This document shows, piece by piece, positions 1 to 12,716 of a stretch of DNA of 62,000 bases; position 1 is the stretch's first letter; each line of letters opens with the position of its first letter. The notes beneath the pieces were generated by a model. The model was not told where the DNA came from. It ran no database searches and was given only the letters and a program-made list of their open reading frames with translations. This DNA comes from Gnetum montanum (lineage: Eukaryota > Streptophyta > Gnetopsida > Gnetales > Gnetaceae), in assembly GCA_015680685.1 (NCBI GenBank), contig MNCI01022277.1:489005-551004 (forward strand), in the 5' to 3' direction. Made by a program: the position numbers and the translations under genes.

Positions 1-969
1 TCTCTTCTCTCCATCCTTCTCTCCATTGTTCCCCTCATTGTCAATTGTATCATTAGTGTATATATTTTGGTCGATGCATTGTTTTCTTTTTGGTAAATTC
101 TTGTGGTTAAGACTTTAACTCTTGTTCCAAATGACATTCCCAGGGCCTACAGACCCTTTGAATGTGAGTTTGTCAGGGCATTAAGGGCATGAGCCTGCTT
201 TGGGGAGGACCCACTGACATTCCTATTTGGAGCAATAGTTAAATTCATTCCCTTAACATTTTTCAATTAATTTTATTTTTGTTCATTTCCATCATGACAT
301 CCACTTCATCGATGCCATAGTCCCTTTTTATCTATCTTTCTTACTCCTTTTCTTTCTCCATTCTAATGCTACCGGAGGTTCGCGATTAGTCATGGGGGTA
401 CGAGGCCTGATTTTTCGATTTTCTCCTAGCCCCGAAATTTTTGATTTTCTTCCTAACCCCTACACATTCAATAGTCATCAGTCACATATTCCCAGATCCA
501 TATCAGCCATACCACAACCTAGCCAATGAGTTTACACCAAAGCAAGGTATCAATTACATGATGATTCAATTGCCCTTGCTAATATAAGATTTTGTTATGT
601 GTGCAAATGGTGACCATGCAAACAACGGAGTGGATCTAGAGGAACCACTTGGAGTGGAGCCATGCTAGAAGCAGCGATGCAAGGAGCAAGATCGATGATG
701 CACTTACGGATGGACAACGAAGGCGCAATCTTGGCATTGGCAACAGCAACATTTCTTTCTCTCTCTCTCTCTTTCTCAGCTGCCAACAAAGGCCTGATGT
801 CATTGAAATAAGGTGTTCACCCTTGTTGTCATGAACACTAGTTTTGTCAAGTCTTGTAATAATGATCCGTTCACATGTCATCCCATTAGTTCCATTCCCC
901 TCAATAATTCCATACCTACCTGATATTATTGTAAGGAACTCGAGGACGAATTTTCATTCAGTCATGTGG
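1..969 (+). mobile_element. 3' internal region of an Athila-like Ty3/gypsy element, non-coding
   Basis: This is decayed sequence preceding the LTR at about 970-1972. It contains the motif TGCTTTGGGGAGGACCCACT at 196-215, which recurs at 19347-19366 and, with one change, at 31971-31990, each time in the 3' non-coding part of a related element. A remnant with the look of a gypsy polyprotein end (CTCGAGGACGAA) lies near 939-950, just before the LTR. Short reading frames here have no recognisable domain. I infer that the coding body lies to the left of the window. Confidence 0.5.
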
Positions 970-979
970 GTATGATGAG

Positions 980-1107
980 ATGCGATATCGCATGTACCAC
1001 GATATCACGTACCCCATATCGTGGCCATCGCGATATCGCATCCCATGCAATATCGCATACGCGATATCATGTCGTCCCCTGCGATATCGCTTACACGATA
1101 TCGCAGT
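980..1107. repeat. Array of GCGATATCGC-type palindromes in the LTR U3
   Basis: About eight copies of a GATATC-centred palindrome, several as full GCGATATCGC, lie within about 130 bp just upstream of the TATA box. LTR A (14922-14980) has a shorter, degenerate version in the same place. The position fits an upstream promoter element of the retrotransposon; function is inferred. Confidence 0.7.
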
Positions 1108-1120
1108 CCGTCGCCAAATC

Positions 1121-1128
1121 TATAAATA
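1121..1128 (+). promoter_or_regulatory. TATA box of the LTR
   Basis: TATAAATA follows the palindrome array and lies 173 bases before the AATAAA polyadenylation signal at 1294-1299. The spacing and order match the LTRs at 14.9 and 23.4 kb. Confidence 0.6.
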
Positions 1129-1972
1129 AGAGGTGGCACTCCCCTCATTTCTCATCCTAGGCTAGAAGTAGCGAAGCTCTGGTAGTATAGTCACTCCAGA
1201 GATAGAATATTTTCCATGTGCCTGTAGTAGGAGTCCCTAAGTGAACGGATCTTATTCGAGCAGCTTTGTACCTGAACGCAAGTTGTGTATGGAAATAAAG
1301 ATGAGCTTTGTGGATAAACCTTGCAGTGCATGGAATATGTTTATTACATGTTATTTATTGCTTTCCTAGTAACACGACATGAGTACGACTTGTTTATGAG
1401 CATTGACGAATGTGTATGGCTAACCAAGGAATCAGCTACTCATCACGATTAGATTCTCTCACCCTTGTCTCCTAGAATGCAGGATGAGTATGAGTTGATT
1501 ATGAGCATCTACGAATGTGTACGGCTAGTCAAGGAATCGGCTGCTCATCACGCTTAGGCTAGTTAGGTGCCTCAGTATGACCACATCGAGCACGTGCATT
1601 ATGTGTGGTGATCCTAGTAACGATTCGCGTTTGGTAGCCACAATTGCATAGTTCAGGGTGTGTACGGTAAGTGGGAACAGATGCTGACGCTAGTTAATTT
1701 AGACTTAGGAAATTAGTTAGAGTTAGTTAGTTTCTCAACCCTTTGCTCTTAGTGTAGAAGACATAAAACCAGAAAAGACCAAAAAAATCATATACCTCGG
1801 ACTTACTTAACCATACACCGTGAAAACAACAAGTAAGTCTAGGAAGACAACGAATGATTAACCCCAAGTGTTCCATGGGGCGTTTAGGCATTTAGTCTAC
1901 AGAGTTCGATCGGATCGCGTGTGCTACGCTCGTTTCGTATGGTTGAGTGTAGGGGTACCTCGCCACTCATCA

Positions 1973-2700
1973 TATGGTAATAACAACATCATCAAGTGTC
2001 ATATTATTGGATGTGCTAAACACACTTGTAGAACTTATTGTTGAAATGGATGTTATGCTTTAATGATGTTTCAGGAACATTACAAGGACTTCCTTTATGT
2101 GGACTCCTATCTAGATCACATTGTTATTCTCTTCATAGGATGATGAGGATGGAGTGAACCTAGTCCCACAATGCTTACATCTACACTTGCAAAAGAATCT
2201 TCTTCCATGGAACCTTGGACTTCCCCTTGTAACCAAATTAAAAAGTGTTTGGTAATATTGCTTAGTAGGATACATCAAAGTAAGATTAGTATAGTAGGAA
2301 ATATTACAAGATTCAACTTGCCTTGGCTACGATTGACTAGGTATTCCACCATACATGGGACCAAGAAGTAGAAGTTGTTGCTACTATTGTTAAGAAGCTC
2401 GATGGATAGACTACTTGGGGTAGGTAGGTACTGTTGTGATGTCATCCATGGGAATTGGTCAGTGCCTACTTGGACACCTTGGAAAAGAAATTAATAGGAG
2501 GTGTCATCTATTGCTACATCATAGCAGGAAGATTCTATTAAGCAATACCCCTAGGATTTAGAGTTGGTACTACTGCATGGGTTGTAAGTATGTACCTCCA
2601 AGATAGTACAATCAATCAATGTATGAAGTCCTTATTATTTTCCTTCAACAAACTTAGGATTTAAATGCATCCCAAATAATCCCATTTTACCAATCATGTG
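1973..2700. other. Decayed intergenic sequence
   Basis: No gene, RNA or repeat is recognisable here. The small open frames (for example near 2171-2371) have no domain-like composition and are probably chance. Confidence 0.4.
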
Positions 2701-4140
2701 AGCCATGACTAGGTAGCACTATGATTCATGAGGGTCTAAATAGTATTTGTAGGAATCCTCATCACTGGAGGATGAGAAAGCCTCATTTGAATCTTCTTTG
2801 ATGCTCTAGAATATGAGAGCTTGTCTTTACCTTTTTCATCATACTTCTTTTTGCACTTGTGTAATGCAATTACTTTAGTCATAACTTCAACCATCTTACC
2901 CTCAATGTCCTTAAGGATAGTGGTCATCTTATGATCACTTCCTAAACCTAATCTACCTTAAGGGCCAAGTCCATCAAGGCCTTTTTGGTTCTAACTTGAC
3001 CTTGTCCTAAGACCTCAAGTACAATGGGAGGTTTAACTATACCTTGAACATTTTTTACTTTCCTTCTATGTGTAAAACCACAATTATACTCCTTGGTTGA
3101 TTGTCACTTTCACCATTCACCTTCCATGCTTACAATACTGTCAAGAAGTGCTTTAATTTGTGCCACAAACTTTTTATACACATAGTCCATTGCATACATG
3201 TCTATGTAATGCCTCATGTCTTCCACAATATGCATGAGTTGCTCTTTGGCTAGAGCCATGGTTTGAAGAACAGTGGATGGTTTTCATGTACCTCTCCATG
3301 ATGGTGCCTTGCCTTCATTTGGCCATGTCCTTTTGAACATTTGAGATGCAGCATAGGTCTAAAATTTGATGTAGAAAATCTAGATCATGTCTATCCATTT
3401 TTTAATTGATTTAAGGGGCAAGGACTTGTACCAGGTTTCCGCATGCTTAATGAAGATGCAAGGAAACAACCACAACTTCTACCAATCACTAAAAATCCCC
3501 TACATGTCACAAACATTATCAAATTCCTACATGGGAAGTTGGGAATCATTGCTAGTAAAGCCTCTATATGTTGGAACATCAATCCTGTTGACCTAATTAA
3601 TACAGTTGTCATGAACATGCTCCTATATGTACAACTTCATTGAGTTCATGATAATCAGCTCAGTCAAACAAGAGGGCATCATCATCACCAAATGGTCCAA
3701 ATAAGTGCAAATGTTGAAACCTAGGAAGGAGATCATCATCATGGGTTCTGGTTGCACTTCAGTTAGTGAATCTTCACCATGAGCCTTCTTGGTGGATTGA
3801 CCCTTTTCCTTTCTTATCTTCTTTATCATCCTCCTCTCCATTTAAATGCTTAGATGAAAAGCTACGATGAGATTCCTCTTCCATCAATTGATCTCAAAGC
3901 TCTTTCCTGTATAGAAGTTCGTATTCATTGCACATTAGCTTACAATCTACGTAGAATGCACAATCATTCTCCAATCCAATGTTGATTAAGGCCTCTTTAA
4001 GATCATGTGTTGTAGCCTCATCCTATCCCTTAGAGAACCATTCATGAGCATCACACCACCTCCCTTGCTTATCTTGGTGATAATCCAAAATAACCAATGA
4101 TAGGGACACATCCTCTTAGTGTTCAAATGTGAAGGAACCT
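2700..4140 (-). pseudogene. Unidentified decayed coding region
   Basis: Reading the minus strand from about 4140 down to 2700 gives protein-like stretches in shifting frames: an acidic, Cys/Tyr-containing piece (around 3840-4000, including the residues GLENDCAFYVDCKLMCNEY), a Lys-rich piece (3700-3843), a helical piece near 3100-3260 (including MALAKEQLMHIVEDMRHYID), and a Lys-rich piece at 2736-2927. Stops interrupt every few tens of codons. I do not recognise the family. The length and composition would fit a transposon gag or transposase, or a processed host gene. No splice sites were established. Confidence 0.35.
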
Positions 4141-7100
4141 CCTTCATTTTGTTACATTTCCTCTACAAGAGATCCTTGGTGGGCTTTAAGTGTTACCTAC
4201 CATATCATTTATGTTCGAAACTTGCACATAACACTAAAGAAACACATGCTGGTTTTAAAAAATGTTAAGATAAAAATTTTACAAGTATTTCCTGGTAATT
4301 CATCAATGTCCTTCCTAGTAATGGCGCTAATGATAGGGGTCCCGTTGGCATTGGCCAATGGAATTACAGCATACAAAATGCAGTGTGATGTGATCATAAG
4401 CTTTGAAGACGATGTTGTATGGATTGCTAAGAACACTTGTATATGTCAGTGTGTTCAATAAATATAAAAGATGCTATAATACATATTGTATAATGAGAAC
4501 CTGTGTTTCCATGGTGAGGAAAGGAGATAATATTTATGATTTTATATTTTATGATTTTTATGGGTTTTATGAGTATAAGAATAAAAAATAATTAACTCAC
4601 ACACATCTTAATCCCTTGTGGGAATGGGTGAAATGCTCATGATCATGCACACATATCACAATCCGCTATGGAAAAGATGCAACACTACATACCAAAAGCA
4701 AGATATGGATCCTAGTCACAACCTCGATAACCCAATAGCATGTCATATAGTTGTGACCTCCTTGCATAAGAATGAATCATCACAGCTCAATGAAATGAAA
4801 ATGAAATAAATATTTTTTATGTTTTAAGGTTTTAAGGCATCAATAGCATAGACAAAGGAAACACCATGAGCTTTATTCACTGCACAAACATTGGACTTTG
4901 CATCAACTAAACAGTTCTAAGATATGTAAGCAAGGTAATAATCTAATAGAGTCTAGCCACACTTGTGAAAGAGACAACTCAAAACACACACAAAATAAGA
5001 AGGAAAATCAACTTACCCAAGGGAGGAGAAGCTCTTCATACAAACCAAATTGCAAAAACCCAAATGAAATGTCCAAGTTATGAATGTTATGTGTGAGAGC
5101 TCATTCTAGGAATTGATAGCTTTCACAAGCTAACAATAGAGGTTTGTCAACACCTAGGTATCAATAAAGGTCCGTCAAAGTAGTGTAGGTCAACCCAAGT
5201 CACACCGTAAGTGAGTGGGCCAAACCAAGCCTAGAAAGGGTACATCAACATCCTTGCATTAATGCAAGGGGATGTGCTAGCATAAGCTAGTCAACACCCA
5301 CCACCCACCACCACAACATCAAGTGGAAGCAAATCTACTTCTAGAAGATATCATAAAAGATCTACATATTCACTTGAAATTAACATTCAAGAAACTATTT
5401 TTGAGCATGCTTTAATTTTATTCCTATGAAATAAGAAGCTATTAACTCTCTAATGGAAAAGATAATCTCCCATATTGAACCCTTTTAATAACCTATAACT
5501 TATATTATTGGAGTATGAAGTCTAAATTATTTAGTGGAATTTGTAATCTTTTTCCAATGTGGTTCATGTATTACCTTTTATTATCAGATGTGCCCAACCA
5601 TCATAGAACCATGTATTTTGAATCAAGGTTCAAATACCAAAATAAAAATTTCAACGTAATGGATTATTGGAGCTTATGAAGTTGTTTACTACTTTACTGC
5701 TTTAAGCTATTATGCAAAGGTTACAACAAACTAGAGACATGCACATTACCTATTACAACCATTACATCAACTTGTAATTAACATCTAAATACAATGGTTA
5801 AGTTGCGAAGATCTACACCTATTTGTAGCAAACTTTCACTATCATAATTTCATTTACTACCTAATAAAAATGTTAATTCTTTAAAAATTAAAATCCAAAA
5901 TGTCTAGTACAAAGTTAACAAGTGATTTTAAAAGTTTCTCTAAATTTGAAAAGCAATTTTCATACTTCTCATAATAATCCTAGACTTCATGAAAAGCTAT
6001 CAAGCCTTCAAAATGCAAGTTTGGATTATACCATATTTTTTAAAAGAAAAAATTAATGTTTGATATTTTTTAAAAAAATTTACTTGAGTCCACAAAGATC
6101 CCTTGGCTATGTTGAACCAATTTTAGAATTCCTTTTACAAACATTTTTTAAAATTTATAACTCAATGTTGCCTAGTAGAATCCAACCTATGACTTGGGAT
6201 TATGGATATTTAAATTAAAATTAATTGGTTCTAATCATGGTCAAAAAATGTTTATCATGAGATATGGTTACTTTGTACATAATGTTTACTTAATTCATGA
6301 TGACAATGGTTGTTGAATTATAGCATTGCTTTATTAAGGCTAACCATAAGCTAGGCAAACAATTTGACAATGATTTTCTATGGCCACCAACCTACTTGAT
6401 GCCATAGCCTCAAGGTATTTCTTTTTACTACTTCAAATAGGCACATATTTTAGCTATTTCTTTTTACTACTTCAAGTAGGCACATATTTTAGCATACTCA
6501 TTGAGATCAAACCTATGACTTACAAATCTAAAACCACATGCTCTATTGATATGAGTTATGCCTTCCTAACATTAATTGTTGAATTTCATTAATTTTTTCA
6601 CCATGGAAAAAACTAAAGATTGTAAACTAACGAAAGATCAATAAATTGCACATATTAAGCCACTTCAAAAAATAAAATAGCATGCCAATTTGAAACAACA
6701 GTAGCAAAATCAATTTTGCTGTTGCTAAAATCTTAAAACTTTATGGCCCAACTTCCATAAAAGTGAAACTTTTAACCACACAAAAATAGCTAAGCTATCT
6801 TTTATCTGAATCACCTCAATTAAAAACTTGTGGTCTCTCATGAATCACCTCAATTTTATCTTGCTAAGCTTAATACAGAAATTCTCTATAAAAATCCATA
6901 GTAACGCATCTTAGCAACGCATCTTATAATGGTTGGTCATAGTATCGCATCTTATGATAAAATTCTCTATCAGTCCATCATTTTATCATAGTAATGCATC
7001 TTATAATGGTTGGTCAACAGAAAGATTAATGATGCACTGATACAAGTGACCTTCACAAAGTCTAAATTTGCTTTTTATTTGTTATCCATAATATTCTATT

Positions 7101-8640
7101 CAAACGAAAATATGTGCACTTTAAGTTCACACATATTTAATGACCTTTGGAGAGGAAATTTTAATTTAAAGCTTTTAAAACAAATAGTTTCTATGGATCT
7201 TTAAAGGAGAAAATAAATAAGATCTAAACTTTAACAAACTGCACCAAGTTAACCAAAGAGATTCTTAAGCTTTGAATCCCAGTTTTCGAACTCACCATCA
7301 TCTACAAAAATTCAAATTCAAATTTACAATTTGCAGCTCATGAGTGGAAGCACAGTGTAGTTTGACAAAGATTATGCCAAACAAGAAACTTACCATTGGC
7401 TTGACCGCTGATTTTTTATCTTTAAGAATCCGTCATATGTTAGGAAAAAAAAAAGAGAAAAAAAGCCAGCTAAAGCACTCAAGCAATTAATATAGCTAAA
7501 ACAAGAAATCAATATATATGGAAAAGTTAGAGGTACCAATTAATTAGCATACTTGTTCAATTTGGGTAGTGCGACGTGCAACGTCCATAGGTAAAATGAG
7601 ATCAATTTTTGTTAAAGCTATTTGCTATCGTCTTTTAGAGATGCAAGTATGAAAGAAATTGCAGTTATGTTGTGCATGTAATTAAAAGCAGTTGAAAGAT
7701 TATTGAATATTGTTACTCCCTATACTTCACACAAAAAATGGTAATTCTAAATGATATATAATGTAAACTTTTATTATTTTGTAGAACACGTACCAAATAT
7801 ATTTGAGCACGGAAAAACTTCTTGAACATAAGACTTGAATATTTGGGTTTATACTGAAACTACAACTAGATATACCACAAAGCACTTAGCATAGTCAATG
7901 TGAGCATCATCTCAAAATCCCCTGATTCTTTATTGTTGCAAGGAAATTTAGGTTGTGTTTATTTCACCACAGTGAGGATACATATTCCTGTACATTTTGG
8001 ATTAAAAGAACATAACAGCACATGATTTGGGTATTAAATGCTTATTTGACTCTTAATAGAAGAGAATGGAGTAAAAAAAATCATATAGCCAACCCCATGT
8101 GATTGGGATAAGTCTAAAATGATGATGATGATGATGATAAAGTACACAGTCAAATTGCAACAGTTAAACAGAAAACTAAATAATCATTCTGATCTCAGCA
8201 ACCAGAATGAGGAGATGAGAGCTGATGTATGAAAAATATTTGCATTAACTGCAATGTAGTAAGAGCTATTTCGTCACTGTGCACCTTTTGAGAAATGAAA
8301 GCAACAAACAAGGACATGGCTTCCAAACATAATGACAAATAACGTCCTATGTTGAATTGAACATAATGTTAATGTTAAATGCAATAAGAAGTTCTAGAGG
8401 AAAGGATCATTTTCAGTGAGGTGGCATTCAAGTGAATATCTAGGGGTGAAAAAAAAAGAAGTATAACATTTTTTAAAAAAAGGAACTGAGACTTGGTGTA
8501 GAGAGAGAAATGGTGACAAATGAAGAAAATATCACACATGCATAATCCCATCACATATCACAACATGGTCAGAATGAAATATTTTTAAACCAGTTTCTTT
8601 GAAAATATAAATAATTATAAAAAAGATTACTGAATAAAAA
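4141..8640. other. AT-rich intergenic DNA without recognisable genes
   Basis: Long AT-rich stretch with many homopolymer A/T runs. The open frames at 4129-4461, 4618-4809, 6380-6592 and 7010-7204 show no family motif and no conserved partner elsewhere in the window. A short internal duplication (a CTTTTTACTACTTCAA.TAGG motif followed by CACATATTTTAGC) lies at about 6420-6494. Nothing else is supported. Confidence 0.5.
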
Positions 8641-8643
8641 AAT

Positions 8644-8688
8644 TAATGTGCATATACTATTTAGCTAATTATGTAGGCAATAGTGAGC
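8644..8688. repeat. Left copy of a 45-bp direct repeat
   Basis: This segment (core GCTAATTATGTAGGCAATAG) is repeated with few changes at about 12486-12529. The two copies bracket the GTPase pseudogene. Confidence 0.55.
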
Positions 8689-9346
8689 TCCTTAACATTT
8701 GTCCAAAGATAACAGAGTGGAGAAGATATCACATATTAGCAAACATTGAGAAAACCAGTTGCTGCTACAAGCCTGATCTAATCTTTAATTGATAATCAAT
8801 AAATAAACTACCTGCAGTTTGTGAAAAGGTTTTCTTTCACATGGATTATAGACTCTTGCTTTTGTGGCACAAACTTGAATAGAAAAAAATGGTTTAAACT
8901 GAAATAGTCTACAGAAAAGAACTGGGTAACAAAAGGATCTATTGTTTGTATCAACAACACGAGAGTGCATACACATGCAAGGGAGCAAAGCTCAACTGTT
9001 GAAATACCTGGCACTTAAAACTGGTTCACAATGCTTCTTCTACATGGGGAGAAGCATACGCTTCACAAAGTAGCATCCGTACCAAGAATGGAATTTCAGC
9101 TTTCAATCAATAAGGAAATGTGCACATTCGGGATACCACTGCTATTCAAATGCAACATTTTTTGTGTTACAAATGCTTGTATATACAGCACTGCATTTGA
9201 AGGCATTGATTAAAGAGGGTCCCAGAGTAACTGATATAAAAATGAATCCATAACAGGATGTTGAACTCTATTTTGATTCCACTCCAAAATACATGAAATA
9301 AGAAACTTTTTTGAAGGTACCACTATAGGGCACTCAGACAGCATAC

Positions 9347-11611
9347 CAGCTCTTCCCATGCCTCCTTTTCTTCTTCCTTTGCATAGGCAAAGCCATATCC
9401 AGGTAGGTCAACCAAACACAGCTTGGATCCTAAGCAGAAAAAGTTTATTGTCTGTACTGCAAAAAACGAGGATGATCATTGATGTTATAACATGGGAAAG
9501 CTAAATAAGAAATAAGAAACATACACTAATTTAACAGTTAACATTTCAATATGCTTGAAAAGGATACTTGAGTTAGTCCAGGTTTATGTGATGTCCTCGC
9601 TACCCCCCATTGCCTAGTAAGAGAATTCAACAAAGAAGATTTGCCCACATTTGACCTTCTTGAAGAAATGTTTAAAGCAATGTTTTTGAAAATGTTATTC
9701 ATTTACAGGGGAAATGCAATGCAAAATAACTTACTTACCAGCAAATGCAATTTCTGGAAGATCAGGTTTGGAAAAGAGGTCATGACCTTTGCAGAAGCAA
9801 AAAACTGCAATTTGTTCCTAAATACCTGTGTACAGAAAGGAAATCCTTCTCATTCAAAAAATCACAATACACATAACATTTCATGCTAAAAGAATTCATT
9901 GTTCATCTATCATGATTCTAAAAATTAATACCATTTGTTAATCAAAAAACCTATCAGTGATCACTACATGCTAAGGTTCAACATTATAACTGGTAAGTCC
10001 TAGAATTGCAGAAATGCACAAACCATATTTGTGCCTCTATAGAGAAACATCAGATCCAGTAGGATTTTCATTTCAGGAATTTAACCAAGGACAGTCCACA
10101 AAAGCAAAAGTTTAAGCCTGGTATGGTTTGGAAATGTATTTGGGTTTGCATTTTTCCCATGAATCTTGACATTAGGGAATGAAGAAATTTATCGTGAGTC
10201 TAAAATGATGAAACCATTTTGTATCTATATTTTGTGTGGCCAATTCAAGAAAATTGTTGTGTTTCTTTTTAAAAAATGTTGTCCTGAAACACTAACAATC
10301 TTTTCTAAACCTTCTCAAAATTATTCATCTCTACGTTGAATGTGAAGATTTTGCAAGTAAATAATAGTTCAATTACATGCATTATCTCATTTTTACCTCT
10401 GGCCATTTAAACCTTCATTAACATGTTTTCATACAAGCCTCTTCACATTTTGCTAACATATTAATTGAACTCAACTGTTTTTTACTATGTCCTAGACCTG
10501 TTTGTCTCTAGATAGAATTTGTCACTTGATGCCTCTATATTTCAGCATATAGTCATTGGAATAAAAAATGCAATTTGTAAGATGTGAGTCACATGCCATG
10601 AAAAACAGGTCAAGCCTGATTGATATAACTCTCTTTTATCACATCATAAACCCTAAGGATCTATAAGGCTAATTCAGTTTAAACCATTTTTTGCACAATA
10701 TTTGTATATCTCAGCAATATCCCATTAGAATTGGACCTAAGACTTGTAGCATGCATGTCTCACACCTTAACCAACAAATCATATGCATAAGGTGGTCTAA
10801 AATTCTAACTCTGAACATATCAAAATTATGTGATTTAACTAGTATTCTTTTTTTTTCTGTTATTTTCTGGTTAATAAAACTAGTCTTTTTTTAATAATTC
10901 ACATATATTCAAAATGGAAAAATCATTGACATTTTTCAAATGATCACTATTCTTAATTCCCTGAAATTTTGTGTTCATGTAAAAAGTTTAAGGGATGTTT
11001 TCTAACAATGCATTATATAGTTATAACAATACAAAACTGCACATACTGCATTTGACATGCAAAAACTGAACATGCCTCCAACACTCAGGTGATCAGATGT
11101 TTTACAGTGAATGTTGTCATGGTTTATAATAAAGATGAAAAAACAATGGAGTTGCAGACAACCATATTGCCAAAGCCTAGTTCTAAAAAAAATGCATTAG
11201 GAGTAAAGTAACTCATAAGCAAGCAATGAATAAATAAACATACATTTCCTTCAATTTTGTGACGTTCATCACTGTTTGAAGAAGGAACATTGTCAAGGGG
11301 TGCAGAAAGCTTGGTATTAAAGCCAGCTTGCCTCCATTCTCTTATTCACCTTTGACCTATAAGCTGGAAAATTCAAAAACGGAAAATGAAAATAACCTTT
11401 AAAAAAACATAAAATATGCACTTTAAGAATGAATAACAAATCAAATATAAATTAAAAGGGCATTGGACAAACATTGTTATTGACAAAAGAAATGATGTTT
11501 TCTGTTGGTTTGATTGCGCGAAACTGAGCATTCATCGATAGTGGAGACTCTGGTTTTTCTTCTGACTTATCAACTGAACCAAAGTTAAGCATGTTCACCA
11601 TTTTAGCTATA
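9347..11611 (-). pseudogene. EngB/YihA-type GTP-binding protein gene fragment, five exon-like segments
   Basis: In minus-strand order the exon-like segments are 11611-11473, 11363-11244, 9825-9739, 9659-9568 and 9451-9347. They encode an N-terminal stretch with FRAIKPTENI, then QAGFNTKLSAPLDN, then LPEIAFAG, then the P-loop G1 motif RSNVGKSS with NSLTRQWGVARTS and a KPGLTQ run (G2 region), then the G3 motif DLPGYGFAYAKEE. This order and wording fit the plant nuclear-encoded EngB/YihA GTPases, which bind GTP and are implicated in ribosome assembly; plant copies are often organellar. Donors (GTATGC, GTATCC, GTAAGT, GTATGT, GTTTGT) and most acceptors are visible. Breaks: a one-base deletion near 9765, a frameshift near 11338, and a weak or mutated acceptor at about 9660. 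The later G4/G5 exons were not found, so it is probably a dead, 3'-truncated copy; assembly errors could explain the indels. Confidence 0.8.
10725..10775 (-). repeat. tRNA-derived SINE-like promoter fragment
   Basis: On the minus strand an A-box-like TTGGTTAAGGTGTGAG (10775-10760) is followed by a B-box-like TTAGGTCCAATTCTAA (10740-10725). This is the internal pol III promoter layout of tRNA-derived SINEs. No cloverleaf was found. Confidence 0.35.
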
Positions 11612-12125
11612 AAAACTGCAATCATAACTTCTTAACATATGCATCTCCTAATTCAGTACATTAAAAAAAAAAACTTGTAAATTGTATGTTATATGAACTA
11701 TCAGCACTGTTTAGTGTCTCCTATATCAACCTAGTATAAATATCTGAATGTTTTCTTCGTAGGCTAGACTTTTCCATGCCAACCAAAGAATCGAAAGTAA
11801 AAGAAAAAAGTTATTAGAAAAAATGTATAGGGTGTTACACAAAGGCTAACTCTCTAAGAAATATAAACGATTGTATCAAGGTACTGTTCAAATAATTCAC
11901 TGTTTACTGCAAGCCTGTTCATGGTATCCCCTAAGATGAGCATAGCATATGCCGTGTACATCATCAGACAAGTGTTTTACATTTTATCATTTTTTCTTCA
12001 GTGTGCAATTATAACCATTCATCCTTTGAAAAAAAATAGACAAGCTGCAGAAATCTAAAACTTCAAAATTCCTGCATATTGGTGTGGTATCTATATACAA
12101 AATTTCTAACTGAAACTGAATATAT

Positions 12126-12495
12126 TTAATTACATCCTCGGGTCCGTAAAAGTAAATGCATGCCTGAAAACATTAATAAGCAAGCTCTTCTAGGCTTGCC
12201 AAAGTTGTCATAACGACCTCCAAAGCAACACCAAAAAAATGCAGAAGCAATTATTCGTTGGTATGCTGACCGCAGGTCATTTTGTTTAGGGAATAACGCA
12301 GGATAATTTATGAAAATAGCATACAACTTCTATGCATAAGGTCCAGTAACCGAAATAAAATTTGGAGAAAAAAGGTGAAATTAAAAAGGGAAAAACAAAA
12401 TCAGCACCTGTCTTCTGCTTGAGCTCCTGTGTACCATCCTCGAGTCGTTTGTTTGTGATGTCATTGGGATGTAACTTGGTGCCTTTAATGCGCAT
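12126..12495 (-). pseudogene. Possible upstream exon(s) of the GTPase gene
   Basis: Reading minus from 12495, an ATG-initiated stretch encodes MRIKGTKLHPNDITNKRLED and about a dozen further residues before a possible donor ACAG|GTGCTG near 12407. A second protein-like piece (FGGRYDNFGKPRRACLL) lies at about 12160-12225. Both are upstream of the GTPase exons on the same strand and could be its 5' exons. No family match was made, so the assignment rests on position and composition only. Confidence 0.3.
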
Positions 12496-12529
12496 ATACT
12501 ATTCAGCTAATTATGCAGGCAATAGTGAG
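12486..12529. repeat. Right copy of the 45-bp direct repeat
   Basis: Near-copy of 8644-8688 (core GCTAATTATGCAGGCAATAG), 3.84 kb apart in the same orientation. Confidence 0.55.
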
Positions 12530-12716
12530 GGGGGAAATTGTGTCTTTGGTTAAAAGAACAATACTATTTCATATTACTTCTCCATTAAATCAATCAGATT
12601 ACCGGTCTCTCCCCTGTAATTTTTTGTTTTCTTCTTTAAGTAGATTAATGATTTGAAAGCATGAAATTATTCGGGGCCGTACCTAGGAGCCTGGAAACTT
12701 TTTCTTTTTTTTTACT

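Larger units (their letters stand above)
970..1972 (+). repeat. LTR of the Athila-like element (3' LTR or solo)
   Basis: Three LTR-like blocks in the window share one layout: a TATA box TATAAATA (here 1121-1128), a run AGAATATTTTCCA.GTGC about 80-90 bases downstream, an AATAAA signal (here 1294-1299), and an end reading GGGGTA.CT.GC..CTCATCA. The end here is at about 1972. No primer-binding site follows, so this is a 3' LTR or a solo LTR. The 5' boundary is approximate. Upstream of the TATA box is a dense run of GCGATATCGC palindromes. Confidence 0.6.

Noticed and set aside
980-1107. GCGATATCGC array as a CRISPR array
   Set aside because: Repeats are short palindromes with irregular spacing in a plant LTR; there are no uniform spacers and no cas genes.
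4129-4461. Protein-coding gene of 110 codons
   Set aside because: The composition resembles random AT-rich translation, no motif was recognised, and there is no supporting neighbour.
8785-9014. Possible continuation of the GTPase gene on the minus strand (VCTLVLLIQT resembling the family's RVCLLIDTK)
   Set aside because: Only a few scattered residues agree, no flanking motif or splice site fits, and the expected exon directly after 9347 was not found.
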